From Girardinichthys multiradiatus (taxonomy: Eukaryota > Chordata > Actinopteri > Cyprinodontiformes > Goodeidae), in assembly GCF_021462225.1 (NCBI RefSeq), contig NC_061805.1, forward strand, positions 52,313,496 through 52,377,495: DNA of 64,000 nt, read 5' to 3'. The translations under genes and the position numbers were made by a program. Within the stretch, counting starts at the first letter, position 1. Every line of letters starts with the position of its first letter. This document shows, one piece after another, positions 50,744 through 63,192 of the stretch. The notes beneath the pieces are model-generated. The model saw only the letters and a program-made list of their open reading frames with translations, had not been told where the DNA came from and made no database searches.

Positions 50744-52353
50744 CAGGTCCTTCTCAAAATATTAGCATATTGTGATAAAGTTCATTATTTTCCATAATGT
50801 CATGATGAAAATTTAACATTCATATATTTTAGATTCATTGCACACTAACTGAAATATTTCAGGTCTTTTATTGTCTTAATACGGATGATTTTGGCATACA
50901 GCTCATGAAAACCCAAAATTCCTATCTCACAAAATTAGCATATCATTAAAAGGGTCTCTAAACGAGCTATGAACCTAATCATCTGAATCAACAAGTTAAC
51001 TCTAAACACCTGCAAAAGATTCCTGAGGCCTTTAAAACTCCCAGCCTGGTTCATCACTCAAAACCCCAATCATGGGTAAGACTGCCGACCTGACTGCTGT
51101 CCAGAAGGTCACTATTGACACCCTCAAGCAAGAGGGTAAGACACAGAAAGACATTTCTGAACGAATAGGCTGTTCCCAGAGTGCTGTATCAAGGCACCTC
51201 AGTGGGAAGTCTGTGGGAAGGAAAAAGTGTGGCAGAAAACGCTGCACAACGAGAAGAGGTGACCGGACCCTGAGGAAGATTGTGGAGAAGGGCCGATTCC
51301 AGACCTTGGGGGACCTGTGGAAGCAGTGGACTGAGTCTGGAGTAGAAACATCCAGAGCCACCGTGCACAGGCGTGTGCAGGAAATGGGCTACAGGTGCCG
51401 CATTCCCCAGGTCAAGCCACTTTTGAACCAGAAACAGTGGCAGAAGCGCCTGACCTGGGCTACAGAGAAGCAGCACTGGACTGTTGCTCAGTGGTCCAAA
51501 GTACTTTTTTCGGATGAAAGCAAATTCTGCATGTCATTCGGAAATCAAGGTGCCAGAGTCTGGAGGAAGACTGGGGAGAAGGAAATGCCAAAATGCCAGA
51601 AGTCCAGTGTCAAGTACCCACAGTCAGTGATGGTCTGGGGTGCCGTGTCAGCTGCTGGTGTTGGTCCACTGTGTTTTATCAAGGGCAGGGTCAATGCAGC
51701 TAGCTATCAGGAGATTTTGGAGCTCTTCATGCTTCCATCTGCTGAAAAGCTTTATGGAGATGAAGATTTCATTTTTCAGCACGACCTGGCACCTGCTCAC
51801 AGTGCCAAAACCACTGGTAAATGGTTTACTGACCATGGTATCACTGTGCTCAATTGGCCTGCCAACTCTCCTGACCTGAACCCCATAGAGAATCTGTGGG
51901 ATATTGTGAAGAGAACGTTGAGAGACTCAAGACCCAACACTCTGGATGAGCTAAAGGCCGCTATCGAAGCATCCTGGGCCTCCATAAGACCTCAGCAGTG
52001 CCACAGGCTGATTGCCTCCATGCCACGCCGCATTGAAGCAGTCATTTCTGCAAAAGGATTCCTGACCAAGTATTGAGTGCATAACTGTACATGATTATTT
52101 GAAGGTTGACGTTTTTTGTATTAAAAACAATTTTCTTTTATTGGTCGGATGAAATATGCTAATTTTGTGAGATAGGAATTTTGGGTTTTCATGAGCTGTA
52201 TGCCACAATCATCCGTATTAAGACAATAAAAGACCTGAAATATTTCAGTTAGTGTGGAATGAATCTAAAATATATGAATGTTAAATTTTCATCATTACAT
52301 TATAGAAAATAATGAACTTTATCACAATATGCTAATATTTTGAGAAGGACCTG
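50744..52353 (+). mobile_element. Intact Tc1-like element, DD34E type, copy C
   Basis: A 1,610-bp element with inverted repeats of about 200 bp at both ends (left CAGGTCCTTCTCAAAATATT, right its inverse), TA duplications at 50,742-50,743 and 52,354-52,355, and an unbroken transposase gene. A few base differences lie in the right repeat. It is inserted in repeat X copy 2. Of the three DD34E copies in the window it is the only one with no coding defect. Confidence 0.96.
51072..52076 (+). CDS. Tc1-like transposase, intact (334 aa)
   Basis: Cut-and-paste DNA transposase acting in the nucleus on the element's own ends. Residues 1-110 form two helix-turn-helix regions ([20 protein letters not shown] is the first) joined by a GRKKCGRKR stretch that resembles an AT-hook and nuclear signal. 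The DDE catalytic domain has Asp148 (VLFSDESKF), Asp238 ([10 protein letters not shown]) and Glu273 (NPIENLWD), with 34 residues between the last two. VMVWGAVS is the usual Gly-rich region. 334 residues is full length for Tc1 proteins. The start [12 protein letters not shown] is shared with copy A. No promoter was identified beyond the inverted repeat. Activity is possible but unproven. Confidence 0.96.
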   Translation: MGKTADLTAVQKVTIDTLKQEGKTQKDISERIGCSQSAVSRHLSGKSVGRKKCGRKRCTTRRGDRTLRKIVEKGRFQTLGDLWKQWTESGVETSRATVHRRVQEMGYRCRIPQVKPLLNQKQWQKRLTWATEKQHWTVAQWSKVLFSDESKFCMSFGNQGARVWRKTGEKEMPKCQKSSVKYPQSVMVWGAVSAAGVGPLCFIKGRVNAASYQEILELFMLPSAEKLYGDEDFIFQHDLAPAHSAKTTGKWFTDHGITVLNWPANSPDLNPIENLWDIVKRTLRDSRPNTLDELKAAIEASWASIRPQQCHRLIASMPRRIEAVISAKGFLTKY

Positions 52354-52978
52354 TATATTCCAATTAATCGTAACAATTGAACAGTTCAGTCAGATTCAGT
52401 TATTTATTCAAATTGGATAAAAAGTTTTTCTGTCTAAGGAAACCCAGCAGATTGCATCCAGTCAGTGACTTGCAGCATTCACTCCTCCTGGATGAGCATG
52501 TAGAGACAGTGGACAGTCACTGGTGTTGACTTTGCAGCAATCCCTCATACTGAGCATGCATGTAGCGACAGTGGAGAGGAAAAACTCCCTTTTAACAGGA
52601 AGAAACCTCCAGCAGAACCAGAACCAGGATCAGTGTGAGCGGCCATCTGCCACGACCGACTGGAGGTTTGAGAGAACAGAGCAGAGACACAAAGAGAACA
52701 AAGAAGCACTGATCCAGGAGTACTTTCTATGGGAAGGAAAGTAAATGTTAATGGATGTAGCTCCTTTAGTTGTTTCATCTAGAAAGAAAGAACAGATAAA
52801 CTCTGAGCCAGTTTTCAAGGTTAGAGTCTGAAAGAGAGCACATAGAGTTAGTTACAGTAGAAGCTCAGTCAGTAGCCATGTCTAGGAGAGAGAAAGGGTT
52901 AAACACTGAAAGACAGGACTATGTGGATCATCTGTAGAAGGTGAGCATTAAGTTGTTGCCAGCAGAATCTCGGACGAT

Positions 52979-54730
52979 TAAAATAATGGAAGATTTGACG
53001 TCTGTGATTGGTGTGTTTGAATTCATATCAATAGAAATGTGTACAATAAAGATGACAAAAGTCATAAGATTTATTTACAGAACAGCTGGCGACAACAACC
53101 ATAAGTTATATCAGTTTAAACTTGTTTTATTAGAAGCAGCAGGAGGTCCTCACATACTGTGAAACAGCTCCAGTCATTGTACAAGAATTGTGCTATTATG
53201 GGATACAAGATGTAATAATTTTGTTAATATTCTTAATACCTATAATAGTAGTACTATCAATATTTATCACGGAAATATGATTATAAAGCAAGGAATGTTT
53301 ATCGTTATTGCTGCTGTAGTTATTATAGATTTTATAGGAATTTCTAAACATTCACTGTAGGAATAATGTAGTCTGCTAATATTGAATCTATGTGCTATAA
53401 AAATCAGAGCAGTGCGGCGTGAAGATGGTGATGCTTGGAGGAGTGGGATGAAAAATGTTTAGACTTCCAAGCCATCCTTTTAAGATCCATCTATAATAAT
53501 CTATAAACAGCTGCTATGCAGATGAAACTGAGCTATGCCTTTCTGCCAGTCTGGGTGAAAATCCTCCAGTTCAACATCTTTCCATTCTCACACCAATAGC
53601 TTCATTCACTCGGCATGTTTCCACCCACATTACGGGTCCAGAACTAAGCTGCCTGGATCAACTCCAGAACCTCATCCACATCACTCACCTTTTGAAGCAG
53701 CTCCAGCTTTTGTCCTTTATACCACTCTAAATGGTATAAAGGACAAACTTTATACTATTTAGGTGTAAAGTTGTCTTCGATTAGAACTCTGGTGATCCAG
53801 TGTTTGGAAAAGCAACCAGTTTATTTGACCCGGACCATTTAAAGAAATCAGGCTTTAAAATGACACAATGATAGAAGAAAGGTTTAAATTGAAAACCTGA
53901 TTAAACAATCTCTGGACTTTAGGGAAAATGCTGCAGTAAACTGTTGTGTTTTCACTCCTGATTTAAAGTCGCCACCAGTTTCTGCAAGTCAGGTTTTCAG
54001 GCAGTTGGTTCTGTGGAGTTCATTTTGCAGTCCAGTATGTCTGAGCAGTTGTTGATGTGGATCTCGTGACTTTCTGTCCAGGTTTCAGATTAAATGTCAT
54101 GATCTCCTGTCCTGTGAGAGCAGCCTTCTAAAAAACAGGCCAAAAACAAAATTAAATATCAAGGTTAATCATCTACATCTCGACAAAATACAATTTTTCC
54201 AGTTGAAACTAACAGAATAGACAGTTGATGTTGTTCAGCTGGATTCTATCTGGATGGAGATCAGAAGCAGCTTTCTGTTTTCCAGAGGTTCAGTGGAGTT
54301 TAGGCAGGAGAGTGTGACATCATGACATCCATTACCTGTAATAAACGTTGCTCACCGATCTGTGGGTCTTCAGGAAGCAGAGAATGGTACTGAAGTACCA
54401 ACATGTACTAAAGGCAGTCATTCCTCCATCATAGGCTTTAAAATCACACCTTTTTGTACCAATATGCAGCCTGTAGATTAGATCTTTGCTAAAGAATCTG
54501 AAGAACATCTTTGGTGTGAGCTTGAATCAGCAGCCAGTCACTATGAGAGGCTCTCTCACCACAACAAATAGGTGGTCACAGGCACTGCATGAACGTTCCA
54601 ACAGCAATCTGGAAGGATACTGGAGAGCAATAAAGCTGGGACTGGATGGAGGAGATACACTATATAGGTACTGGGTCCCAGCACCACAGCACCAGATCAA
54701 TGAATTCTGGTTGTCCAGTCACCTCCAGGG
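52979..54730. other. Intergenic with LINE trace and a hairpin
   Basis: Near 53,500-53,620 the plus strand reads YADETELCLSASLGENP, a decayed reverse-transcriptase YADD region. A perfect 16-bp inverted repeat is at 53,709-53,747. Otherwise no gene seen. Confidence 0.4.
53709..53747. repeat. Perfect 16-bp inverted repeat with 7-nt loop
   Basis: Arms TTTGTCCTTTATACCA (53,709-53,724) and its exact reverse complement (53,732-53,747) around CTCTAAA. Confidence 0.9.
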
Positions 54731-54734
54731 CTGC

Positions 54735-54995
54735 AGGTGTTGAGAACCTTGACTGGCCCACAGAATCCTGACCTCAACCTTCTTGATCACATTTGGAATG
54801 AATCTGAGCGGAAGCTGCAGTTCTGGTGCTGATCCAACTATGAAGACACTCACAGACCTTGCAAGACGTTTACAGAATAGTTCAAGGTGTTGCTGCTGGC
54901 AACAATGGGTCCATCAACAAACTGGACCTTACAGGATGTCAAGAAAGGTCATGTACATGTAGAAGTAGACAAATACTTTTGGCAGTTTAGTGTAA
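54735..54995 (+). mobile_element. Tc1-like 3' end remnant
   Basis: The segment runs from ACCTTGACTGGCCCACAGAA through GATCACATTTGGAATGAAT to the terminal ACTTTTGGCAGTTTAGTGTA. This is the order of the 3' end of a common fish Tc1 family (translated: DWPTES-type motif, then DHIWNE). The 5' two thirds are missing and the frame is broken. Confidence 0.55.
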
Positions 54996-57900
54996 ATGAA
55001 ATATATTTAATGTACCATCAGTTGTCCCACGTGAAATGTCTGAAATGACAATATCTTGACTATCAAGAATGAATTTCCACAGCAACCATGAAGATCTGCA
55101 TCTAATTCACTGGAAGTTCAGTTTCTCTTACCGCCCCTGAACGCATCACTCCCCCTCCTCCCTGGCGGAGCATTCCAGTATGAGCAGATCATTTACCAGG
55201 TGAAGTGAGCAAGCTGTGATGAAACCACTGGAGACAGCCCAGCCTTGTTCCAGAGTTTTCAGAGTCAAACGTTGAAATAATAGATCAGCAAGTTACTGGT
55301 GAAGCCAAACAGCTTTGGTTCAAGGAGAGGAGATGTTCAACTAACAGGTGCCACAGGTGTCGTCATCCTGGATGAGGAGGTTCAGCTTATTACATTGAAG
55401 CTGCACAGGTTTTATAAAAGCTAGTTTGGCTGATAACTGACAAAAAGATCGTTGCCTCATTTTCTCAGTCGTCTATAACTCATGTTGCCTTAAAGCAGAG
55501 TAGCTCCTGGTCACATTGTAGATCAATTTAAACCTAGAAAGTACAGCTGTCACCAAGTTTCTGCTCACACTGAGCTGATTTTGTCTCAAACAGTAACCTG
55601 CTATCAGAGTCTTCTCTAACCAAACATGCTGTCTGTTTAAAAGGCTGCTCCTCCAGTCACTGGTCCCTCAACACTGGACTGATGTTCTGGTGCTCGGCTC
55701 CTATGTGGACCATCATTCTGCTGCCGCTGCTTGCATTTAGATGTGGTTCTGATTATTGGTCAGAGGGACTAATAGTTGTCCTGATCAGAAGTTATGGTTG
55801 GTTCTTGCAGATTTGGTCCACAGTCTCATGAACAACATGAGCAGCTAAGCTGCAGCTTTGCTTTAAAGCTGAACTGGTTCAAACTTCCTTCTATGCTGGA
55901 TTATGTGGAAAAATGTTGCTTTAGTTCAGAGTCCGACTCACTGCTCTCAGCTCCATTAGAAAGATGAACACGGTTATAGTGAACATTTTAAAAATACTGA
56001 TGTGTTTCATGTGTGTCCATAAATCCAAACTACATTTTAAGATTAATTATAGGCCCCAGGTCTGGGCCCTTCATTGTTATTTAAAACTTAAAATATTTGG
56101 TGAAAATGACTCAGAACGATGTCAGATCTTGTGAGCACTCTGAGTTGTTGTTTTTAGTTTTCTCTGTAACTTTGAGGTCTTTCAAGTTCACTTCAAGACC
56201 AATTTTTCAGATCTGTACCCAGAAACAAAGACACGATCAGAAAGAACGAGCCAGTTTATTAGCCCTCATATTAATCATCATCTGCCACAACAGTCCTGTG
56301 GCTCGGGTTCAGACATAACTATCTGTCAATAGAATCTAATAGAAAAATCTGCAGGTTACAGTTAGGACGTCTGTCCATTAGAAAAACAACAGAAACCATG
56401 AAACCAAAAGCTCCCCTTCAGAATAGATCTCTGGATTAGGAAGCCTTACACTGAAACGGACAGGTGCACTCATGTCCGGTTCTGATAGAGCTGTCAATAA
56501 CGAGCAGGAAACCAGAACCGGCCACCAGGCAAAATCCAATCCAGCAGTTTTAATAAACCTGTGGGGTCTGAAACCCCTTCAATGCAGCCCTCCTTGCCTC
56601 TGAGCCGCCCCACCAAAAAGCAGCTGGGCTTCAACACGTCTGTAACGACATGTTCTAGTTCATCTCATCTCTGGTCCAGTTACAGACGGGTTGAAAACCC
56701 AGCCAGCTTTCTAATGCAGCGGAGCTCGGATCGGCAGGAAGAGCAGACGGAGGCAGTTCACCTAGCAGTCTTGAGAAAACAACACACTCACACGTGCAGA
56801 TCAGTTAAACACAACATGTGAATTAAACAGTAGAACAGGACAAAAATACATTTCAACTGGAGAGCGCCCACCAGAGTGGAAATTTACACAAACCAAAGTA
56901 TCTTATTGACAAACTGAATAGTTATACGATTTAAATAGACCCCCTGAAAAGGAGAACTTATTATTGTCTTTATCATCATCACGCATAATGAAAGCTGAAC
57001 CACTGATTCAATTTCAACTCAATAACAGCCAGATCTCCTTAAACAAGACAAACCTCTCTGTGGTCCGACGCCAACATTGTTCACAAGAAAACAGAGCAAC
57101 CGCTGCTCAGGGCTGCAGGAACATCTCTATGACGACCAACTCATGAAAAACTCATCAAACTATAGCGTGCTAGCATAATCTGAGGCAAAAAACATACAGC
57201 TAACAACATGTTCGGCTACCAATCTGAAATACTGCAACAAAGGTGGAATCTGACTCCTGCAGAAACCTAACATGGATTTCAAAAACAGAAATGACTGAAA
57301 ACTTCAGGACCGACATGTCTTAAAAACAAAATGAACAAGTTTTCAAATGTTTACCAAATTTGCATCAAAAAAGCTTAACAGTAAATTAGCTGAGTTCAGA
57401 TAAGAAAAACCAAAATATATTTACATTTGTGCAAGTTTATGAAAACAACAGAACTGCTTGTTTGAGGAACATAACCCAGCCTTAAACACACAACATGCAG
57501 CTAAAACAGAAATCAGCACCGCTTTGACACACAATATGAAGCTAACGCAGTTTCAGCTCATTTACTCGGAACACAAAACAGACACGAATATGTTGAGTTC
57601 AGACAGTGGGTTTGGCAGCTTATCGAATTCAAAGTTATGCTAAATATTTAACCACTTTTCCTTGTTTCTTTGGAACTATTTTATTACCGGTTGTTCGACT
57701 TTTTTTTTTGCAATCTTTTAAAAATCTGGAATCCCTTGTTGATTTTTAAGGATAAGAAATGTCATTTTTCTTGTGCGACACTTATTTAAACGTTCAGCAA
57801 TGCTGTGACCTTCCTTAATGCTAGGAGGTTTAAAGGACCAGCACTGAGGTCAGGATCTGCTTCTACAGCTTGGTGGAAAATTAAACTAATAATGTCAGAT

Positions 57901-59699
57901 ATATGCTACCAGGTGAAGATGTTTCCATTTTAACGAGCCTACATTTACAAGTTCTGGGTCTAAGATTGGTCTTAGCTTAGCTTGAGGCTAGCTCAAGCTA
58001 AGCTAGCTTGTTTTAGGTTTAGCCTGCTCTTTAAGCGTTTAAGTCAACAATGGACCGTCACATATGGAAAGAATAGTTTGCAAGAAAAATTAAAACACTG
58101 CGATTGCTGCTGTGTTGCTAGTTTTTTCTCGTATTATCCTAGAATAAATTCACACTATTGTCTTGAAGAAATTGTAACTAATTTGTTCTGCATTTCTATT
58201 AAAATGTTATTTTAGAGCAGAAAAACAATGAAATGTCGCTTGATGGGAGTCACTGTTTGAACCAATAAAGGGACATTAGGTTTGCTGTTAATTATCTGCT
58301 TGCAGCAATTTTAATGTTAACACTGATGCATTTGTACATTTAGGAGGCTAACATAGGTATATTATATGCACGTTCTTGCTCAGGTTACTTATTTTGTTAA
58401 AACAGACGATGCGAAGTTGTGCACCAGACGTTTGTGTATGGCAGTTTGTCAGCAAGTTAAAACAGAATCTCAGTAAAGTTCAATGAGCAAAAGCACTTTA
58501 TTAGGTTTCATTATGTCAGCTCTGAGTTTTCTCAAGGCAAAACAGTCTTTACCATATTTCCATATTAACATAACTACCAGGCTAACCTGATTACTTGGTT
58601 TTGAACGTTTGATACATTGTGAGCGTGGCAATAAGCAAAGTCAGGCAGATGCATTCATGAGTTAACAGCTGCGCATTCATTCACCAGACCTGTGTAACTC
58701 ATTCAGCAGAGATAATGTTCAACCAGCTGAGCTTTTCACTGGCTGAAAACAAACACCTGATCAGCTAGCATCAATAATGTCAACATTTAGCTCCACACAA
58801 GCTGTCCAAAAGCAAACCAGAGACGTAGAAGGGTACAAAACTCAGCAATAATTAAGCTTCACTGTGTACAAAATATTGAATGACCTCCTGTCTGTGATAA
58901 AAGTGGAGGCGTGGAAACGTGGCGCCGAACTGAGGTTAAAATCTGCAAGGATACGACGTGTTTGACCACAGAGAGATCTGGCTTTAGACAACGCAATAGA
59001 AATTGCCATTTTTTCCCATTGTTACATAATAAAACCTAGAGACCACGATCGATAAACAGGAATAAGAATGATCAAGCCAAAGAAAACAACAATCATGTCA
59101 TTGCACCTCCAAGATGGCGACTAAACAGGTAAAATTAGATTGAGTATAAACAGACCCAGCGAGCATCAATTTAGTACAAAATACAGTTTTATCTCTGACG
59201 GTAAAACATCACATTTCCATCCAACGCTATTAAAATATTTCTATGCCAAAATAAAAAAAATATAACTGAGAGTCAACCAACAATCTGACGCATGCTTTAA
59301 AACAATACCATAAACATAACAATATATCTGATTTTCTTACTCAAGACTGCTAAGCCTTATACCGTTTATCAGAAAAATAAAACTAGACAAAATATAGATT
59401 ATACTGGATTTGTTTTTGTTCAAAGCCACACTGATAGATCTTTAAGTTCAAGTTTGATAAAAAAGAAAAAACAGGTCTATGCTGTGGAGAGACCAGAGGC
59501 TAGTCCAAAAAAATCTGCCTGACAAAATATCAACTCTGTAAGGTTAAAAAACAGAAAGAAAAGAGTTTGTGATTTTTCAGTTAATCCTTAGTTTTTCTCT
59601 ACAAAAAGGAAGAAAGAAGCGGCAGAGCGTTGCTTGGAAACCCCGTTTTGGTTGCTGTCAACGACCGTCGGAGGCCTGGAGCCCGTGATGGAGGAGCCT
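54996..59699. other. Intergenic space and probable fubp3 3' UTR
   Basis: No coding sequence I can support. The right part, downstream of the FUBP stop codon at 59,700, is likely 3' untranslated sequence for an unknown length. A 14-bp inverted repeat lies at 57,973-58,005. Confidence 0.4.
57973..58005. repeat. Perfect 14-bp inverted repeat with 5-nt loop
   Basis: TAGCTTAGCTTGAG (57,973-57,986) and its exact reverse complement (57,992-58,005) around GCTAG, embedded in a local AGCTTAGCT-rich segment. Confidence 0.9.
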
Positions 59700-60114
59700 C
59701 TAGTGATCCTGAGGAGAACAGAGGGACATAGTTGGTCAGCATGTTTAACCAGCTTTGGTCCAGGGTGATTCTGGGTAAACGTAAAGCTTCCTGTGGTACC
59801 TGTATCTGGGCGGGATTCCACAGGTACGGCTGCTGTCTGTAGTATTCTGCTAACACTGCAGTGTAGTCTGGGACCGAACTCTGCTGAGACGACTGACCTA
59901 CGACAGAAAAATAACAGCCTGCTCATCTTCAACACTTTCTACAGATGGTCCAACACCAGGAGGTCAGCATGAACATTCTCACAGGCTGGTTCATGAGTCA
60001 AAATGGCCACATGAAGTCAGAGCAAAGTGTACAAGATTTGGTTAGCAGGTTGGGTCAAAGGAAACCAACCTCTGGGCTTGGATCCCGTGTTGGTGGGATC
60101 AGTGGTTCTTGGAT
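59700..60114 (-). CDS. fubp3: FUBP-family protein, last exons (probably fubp3)
   Basis: Far upstream element-binding proteins bind single-stranded DNA and RNA through four KH domains and regulate transcription and mRNA. Only the C-terminus is here. The exon at 59800-59897 contains the family's tyrosine-rich activation motif DYTAVLAEYYRQQ followed by PYLWNPAQIQ. A terminal exon at 59700-59708 adds Asp-His and the stop TAG. A preceding exon at 60070-60114 (PRTTDPTNTGSKPRG) fits in phase but is less certain. If the last intron were retained, the frame would run on to 59,599. fubp3 is chosen over fubp1 or khsrp because human FUBP3 lies directly before PRDM12 in the same orientation. The KH-domain exons must lie beyond the DIRS element or the window. 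Confidence 0.75.
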
Positions 60115-60767
60115 CTTTTAAAGCAAGGACTGAAACTGAAAGCTGTGGTTGCTCCACTGTTTTAGAAAACAGCTGAACTTTAGTGTCTCAGTTGAAACTC
60201 TGGTCTTTTATAAAACACAATCCCCATATTAGTATTTTGTAGATTTATACAAGTATTTATTGCAGTTCTATTTCGTATAGGCTTCGCCCTTTAAGGCTAT
60301 CGCTAGTGGGTTTATCCCTTCACGCGCAGCACTGAAAACTCTAGTCCACGCCCACCTGCTGTGTGGGCCCCACCCCGGTCCGTATAAATTACGGTGAGAC
60401 CGGACAAACGGCTCCCATTTTTTCTTCATCGACAGCTGAGATAACAGACCTGCTGCTGTAATAGGAAAAAGAAGGTTACGAACTGTAACAGTGTAACGAT
60501 GAGCAGAGCAGGTCAAAAATCTCCATGAGGGACGTGGAGACAGATCAGCAGCTGGATCATGTGTAATGATGCAGCAGAACAACCTCGTGGGCCACAGACA
60601 ACACAACAGAGGAGAAAAACCTCTGTTCACACGGAGGCTTAATGAAATACAGCCGCAGTGACAATAACATCATAAGTCACGAACACTGTCTGATAATAAT
60701 ATTACGACACCCTGCGTCTGCATGCAGGAAGGTTGACGAAATAACAGTCATTCTGTCAGAACCCTGA

Positions 60768-61668
60768 GAACAAAATGAGTCATGGAGAAACCTGACACAG
60801 GTAGAAACGAATAAATGAGCATGAAGAAGACCATGAGGCTGCTGTGCAGATGTCCTCCACTGTCATTCCTCCATGCAGAGCCGTGGAGGATGAAATCCCC
60901 CTGATTGAATGAGCTCTAAGATTATCTGGAGGATCCAATCCAGAGGAAATATAAGCCTGTGAAATAGCCTCACAGCCAATGTTAGAGGCGCTGGACAGAT
61001 AGAGGACGTCCTGCAGAGTTTTCTCTGTAATGGATGAACAGACGCTGGGAGTGGCGCAGTGGCCTCCTCTTCAGAGTTATGAGGAAGAGGATAAAAACCA
61101 TCCAGAGTTATCACTCTCGATCTGAACGAACTCAAGATGCTTTTAGGTGTAAAAGCAGGGTTAGGATGCAGCACAGCTGAGCTGCCGTCGGCTCGTATTC
61201 TGAGACATGAAGGAGCGACAGAGAGCGCAGATAAATCGCTCAGTCTCTTTGCAGATATCAGAGCTAACAGCAGGGCTGTTTTAAAAGACAGAATTTTAGT
61301 GGAGCCTGATCTAAGGGCTCAAATGGGGCTTTAATCAGTGCGCGCAGGACGAGCGCTAAATCCCACTGAGGGACTAGGGGGCGTGACCCGGGTCTGTGTC
61401 TACGTACACCACGCAGAAAACGCTTCATCAGCGGGTGGTTAAAGACCGTTCTGTCACCAAAACCCTCATGACAGGAAGAAATAGCTGCAGCATAAGTTTT
61501 AATGGTGCTGAAAGCTAACTTCTTGTTCATCAACTGCTGGAGGAATGACAGCACGCAGCCTAATGGACATGAAAAAGGCTCCACGCCTTTCTCTGCGCAC
61601 CAGCGCTGAAAAGCTGCCCACTTTGATGCGTATGACGCTGTGGTAGAGGCGGCTCGTGCGCACCACAT
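60768..61668 (-). pseudogene. DIRS tyrosine recombinase, frameshifted
   Basis: Joins circular cDNA into the genome. The N-terminal SAM-like part is open at 61,264-61,668 (YASKWAAFQRWCAEKG, VLSFLQQLMNKKLAFSTIKT). The middle continues in another frame (61,174 downward: PNPAFTPKSILSS). The catalytic C-terminus near 60,770-60,960 is in yet another frame, with RAHSIRG (the HxxR pair) and FIRFYL carrying the Tyr candidate. At least two frameshifts, so not functional. Confidence 0.8.
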
Positions 61669-61758
61669 CGTGTGGGAGACCCAGCCTCTCTAAGCGCTCC
61701 CGTTCAGCGGCCAGACCCAGAGATGCTGACCTAACTCTGGGACGCTCCTGATCGCCCC

Positions 61759-63126
61759 TCAAGCCTGGAGGAATGCATCCTCTCTCCACGGCAGCTGCCA
61801 CGGGCGACCTGACACCAGCTGCTGCAGGGTCGGAAACCATGGCGCGCTTTTGCGCTCGGGGGCTACGAGAATCACTGAGAGCTGTTCCTCTCGGATTCGA
61901 TCCAAGAGCCGCGGGATCAGCGGAACTGGTGGAAAAGCATAAAGGAGCGTTTTCGGCCACGGGCTGTGAGCAAAGGCGTCCACTCCTAACGGTGGATCCT
62001 CCCGTGGGCTCAGTGAGAACCACAACTGACATTGTGCGTTCTCCCGTATGGCGAAAAGATCCACTGCTGCTTTCCCAAACCTGCTCCAGATCTGAACAAT
62101 CAGCTCGGGGTGGAGACTCCAGTCCCCGGGACGAGGAGCACCTCTGGACATGATGTCCGCTCTTCTGTTCAGGACGCCGGGGATGTACACAGCTCTGATG
62201 GAGAGCAGGTTCATGCGCGTTCAGCACAGCAGCCACCTGGAAATGTTTAGCAGCTGAGCCGAGCGCACACCTCCCTGGCGATTTATGTAGGCTGCTGCCA
62301 CTCTGTTGTCTGTGTGGATCAGAACATGCTGATCCCGCAGCAGAGGAGCAAAATGCTGTCACCTTCCACACTGTGAGAAGCTCCAGCACGTTTATGTGGA
62401 GAGACATGTGGTCTGGCCACTGTGCTCCCACCGCCTGAGACCGACACGTTCCTCCCCATCCTGACACTGAGACGTGTGACGCAGGTCTGCTGAGGGGATT
62501 TCCCCAGTGGGCCAGGTCGGGTCCCACTGAAGGAGGGACTGAGATCATCCGCCTCTTCTTATGTACAGGATCTATGCGCAGGCGGATGAACCATCTCTGA
62601 AGACGTCTCATATGGAGAGACAGGAACTGCAGCGTGTAACCTCTGCTGATCAGTCTGTCCATCCACCTGTCTAGGTAACATACGCGCCACCACTCAGTGA
62701 TGCTCTGAGAGCGGCCGCGCATTTATCTGTGGTGCCATGGTGCTCATGGATACGAGCCAGGCTAGAGCCCCTACCGCCGTTACCCGACTCGGATTCTGAT
62801 CGGAGGTAACCCATGGGGGGCTCGGATCGAAAGGGCTGTAAAGCAGCCTCACCAGGGGGATATTCACCCAGGCTCGCAGCTTGGTGGTGAGTGGGGGCAT
62901 CACTGATGCGCCGCTTCGTAGGGAGCTGCTGTTCATCCTCTGTGATCTCACCCACTGACAGCTGGGGAGGACAGGAGGGAGAAGGCAGCGAGCGCAGCTC
63001 TACCGGAGCAGCATAGGATGCTCTCGTGGAGTCATGCTTAGAAACTGTGAGACCGTGGGGCCTCTTAAACGGCCGTTTAAAAGGGGCCGTCTCATTCGGA
63101 GTGGAGGATGTGTGTGAGGAAAGCAC
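61759..63126 (-). pseudogene. DIRS reverse transcriptase/RNase H with internal deletion
   Basis: The N-terminal leader is at 62,671-63,126. RT begins RLISRGYTLQF (about 62,640) and then jumps straight to LQRWFIRLRIDP (about 62,590), a segment that normally follows the RT domain. The palm domain with the YADD-type residues is therefore missing. The downstream RNase H part has HINVLELLTVWK and, after a frameshift, the region DNRVAAAYINRQGG. Then NLLSIRAVYIPGVLNRRAD continues at 62,214-61,759. The element must depend on others to move. Confidence 0.8.
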
Positions 63127-63192
63127 AGCGAGATCGTACGATCTGGCTGAGCCAGAATAAAACGGAAACTTGGTCCTAGAGAAATTTGTGTT

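Larger units (their letters stand above)
50436..52978 (-). repeat. Interspersed repeat X, copy 2, interrupted by Tc1 copy C
   Basis: The parts at about 50,436-50,625, 50,703-50,743 and 52,356-52,978 are reverse-complement matches to repeat X copy 1 at 25,311-26,700. Tc1 copy C sits at a TA between GTCAGGTTCA and the resumed sequence TTCCAATTAA; copy 1 shows the two sides were once adjacent. Copy 2 is truncated and has an internal rearrangement on its left side. Confidence 0.75.

Noticed and set aside
59599..59799. Extended FUBP C-terminus by reading through the last intron
   Set aside because: The donor CAG|GTACCA and acceptor CCTCAG|GATCAC with an immediate stop make a short terminal exon more likely; the read-through part has no family similarity I recognise.
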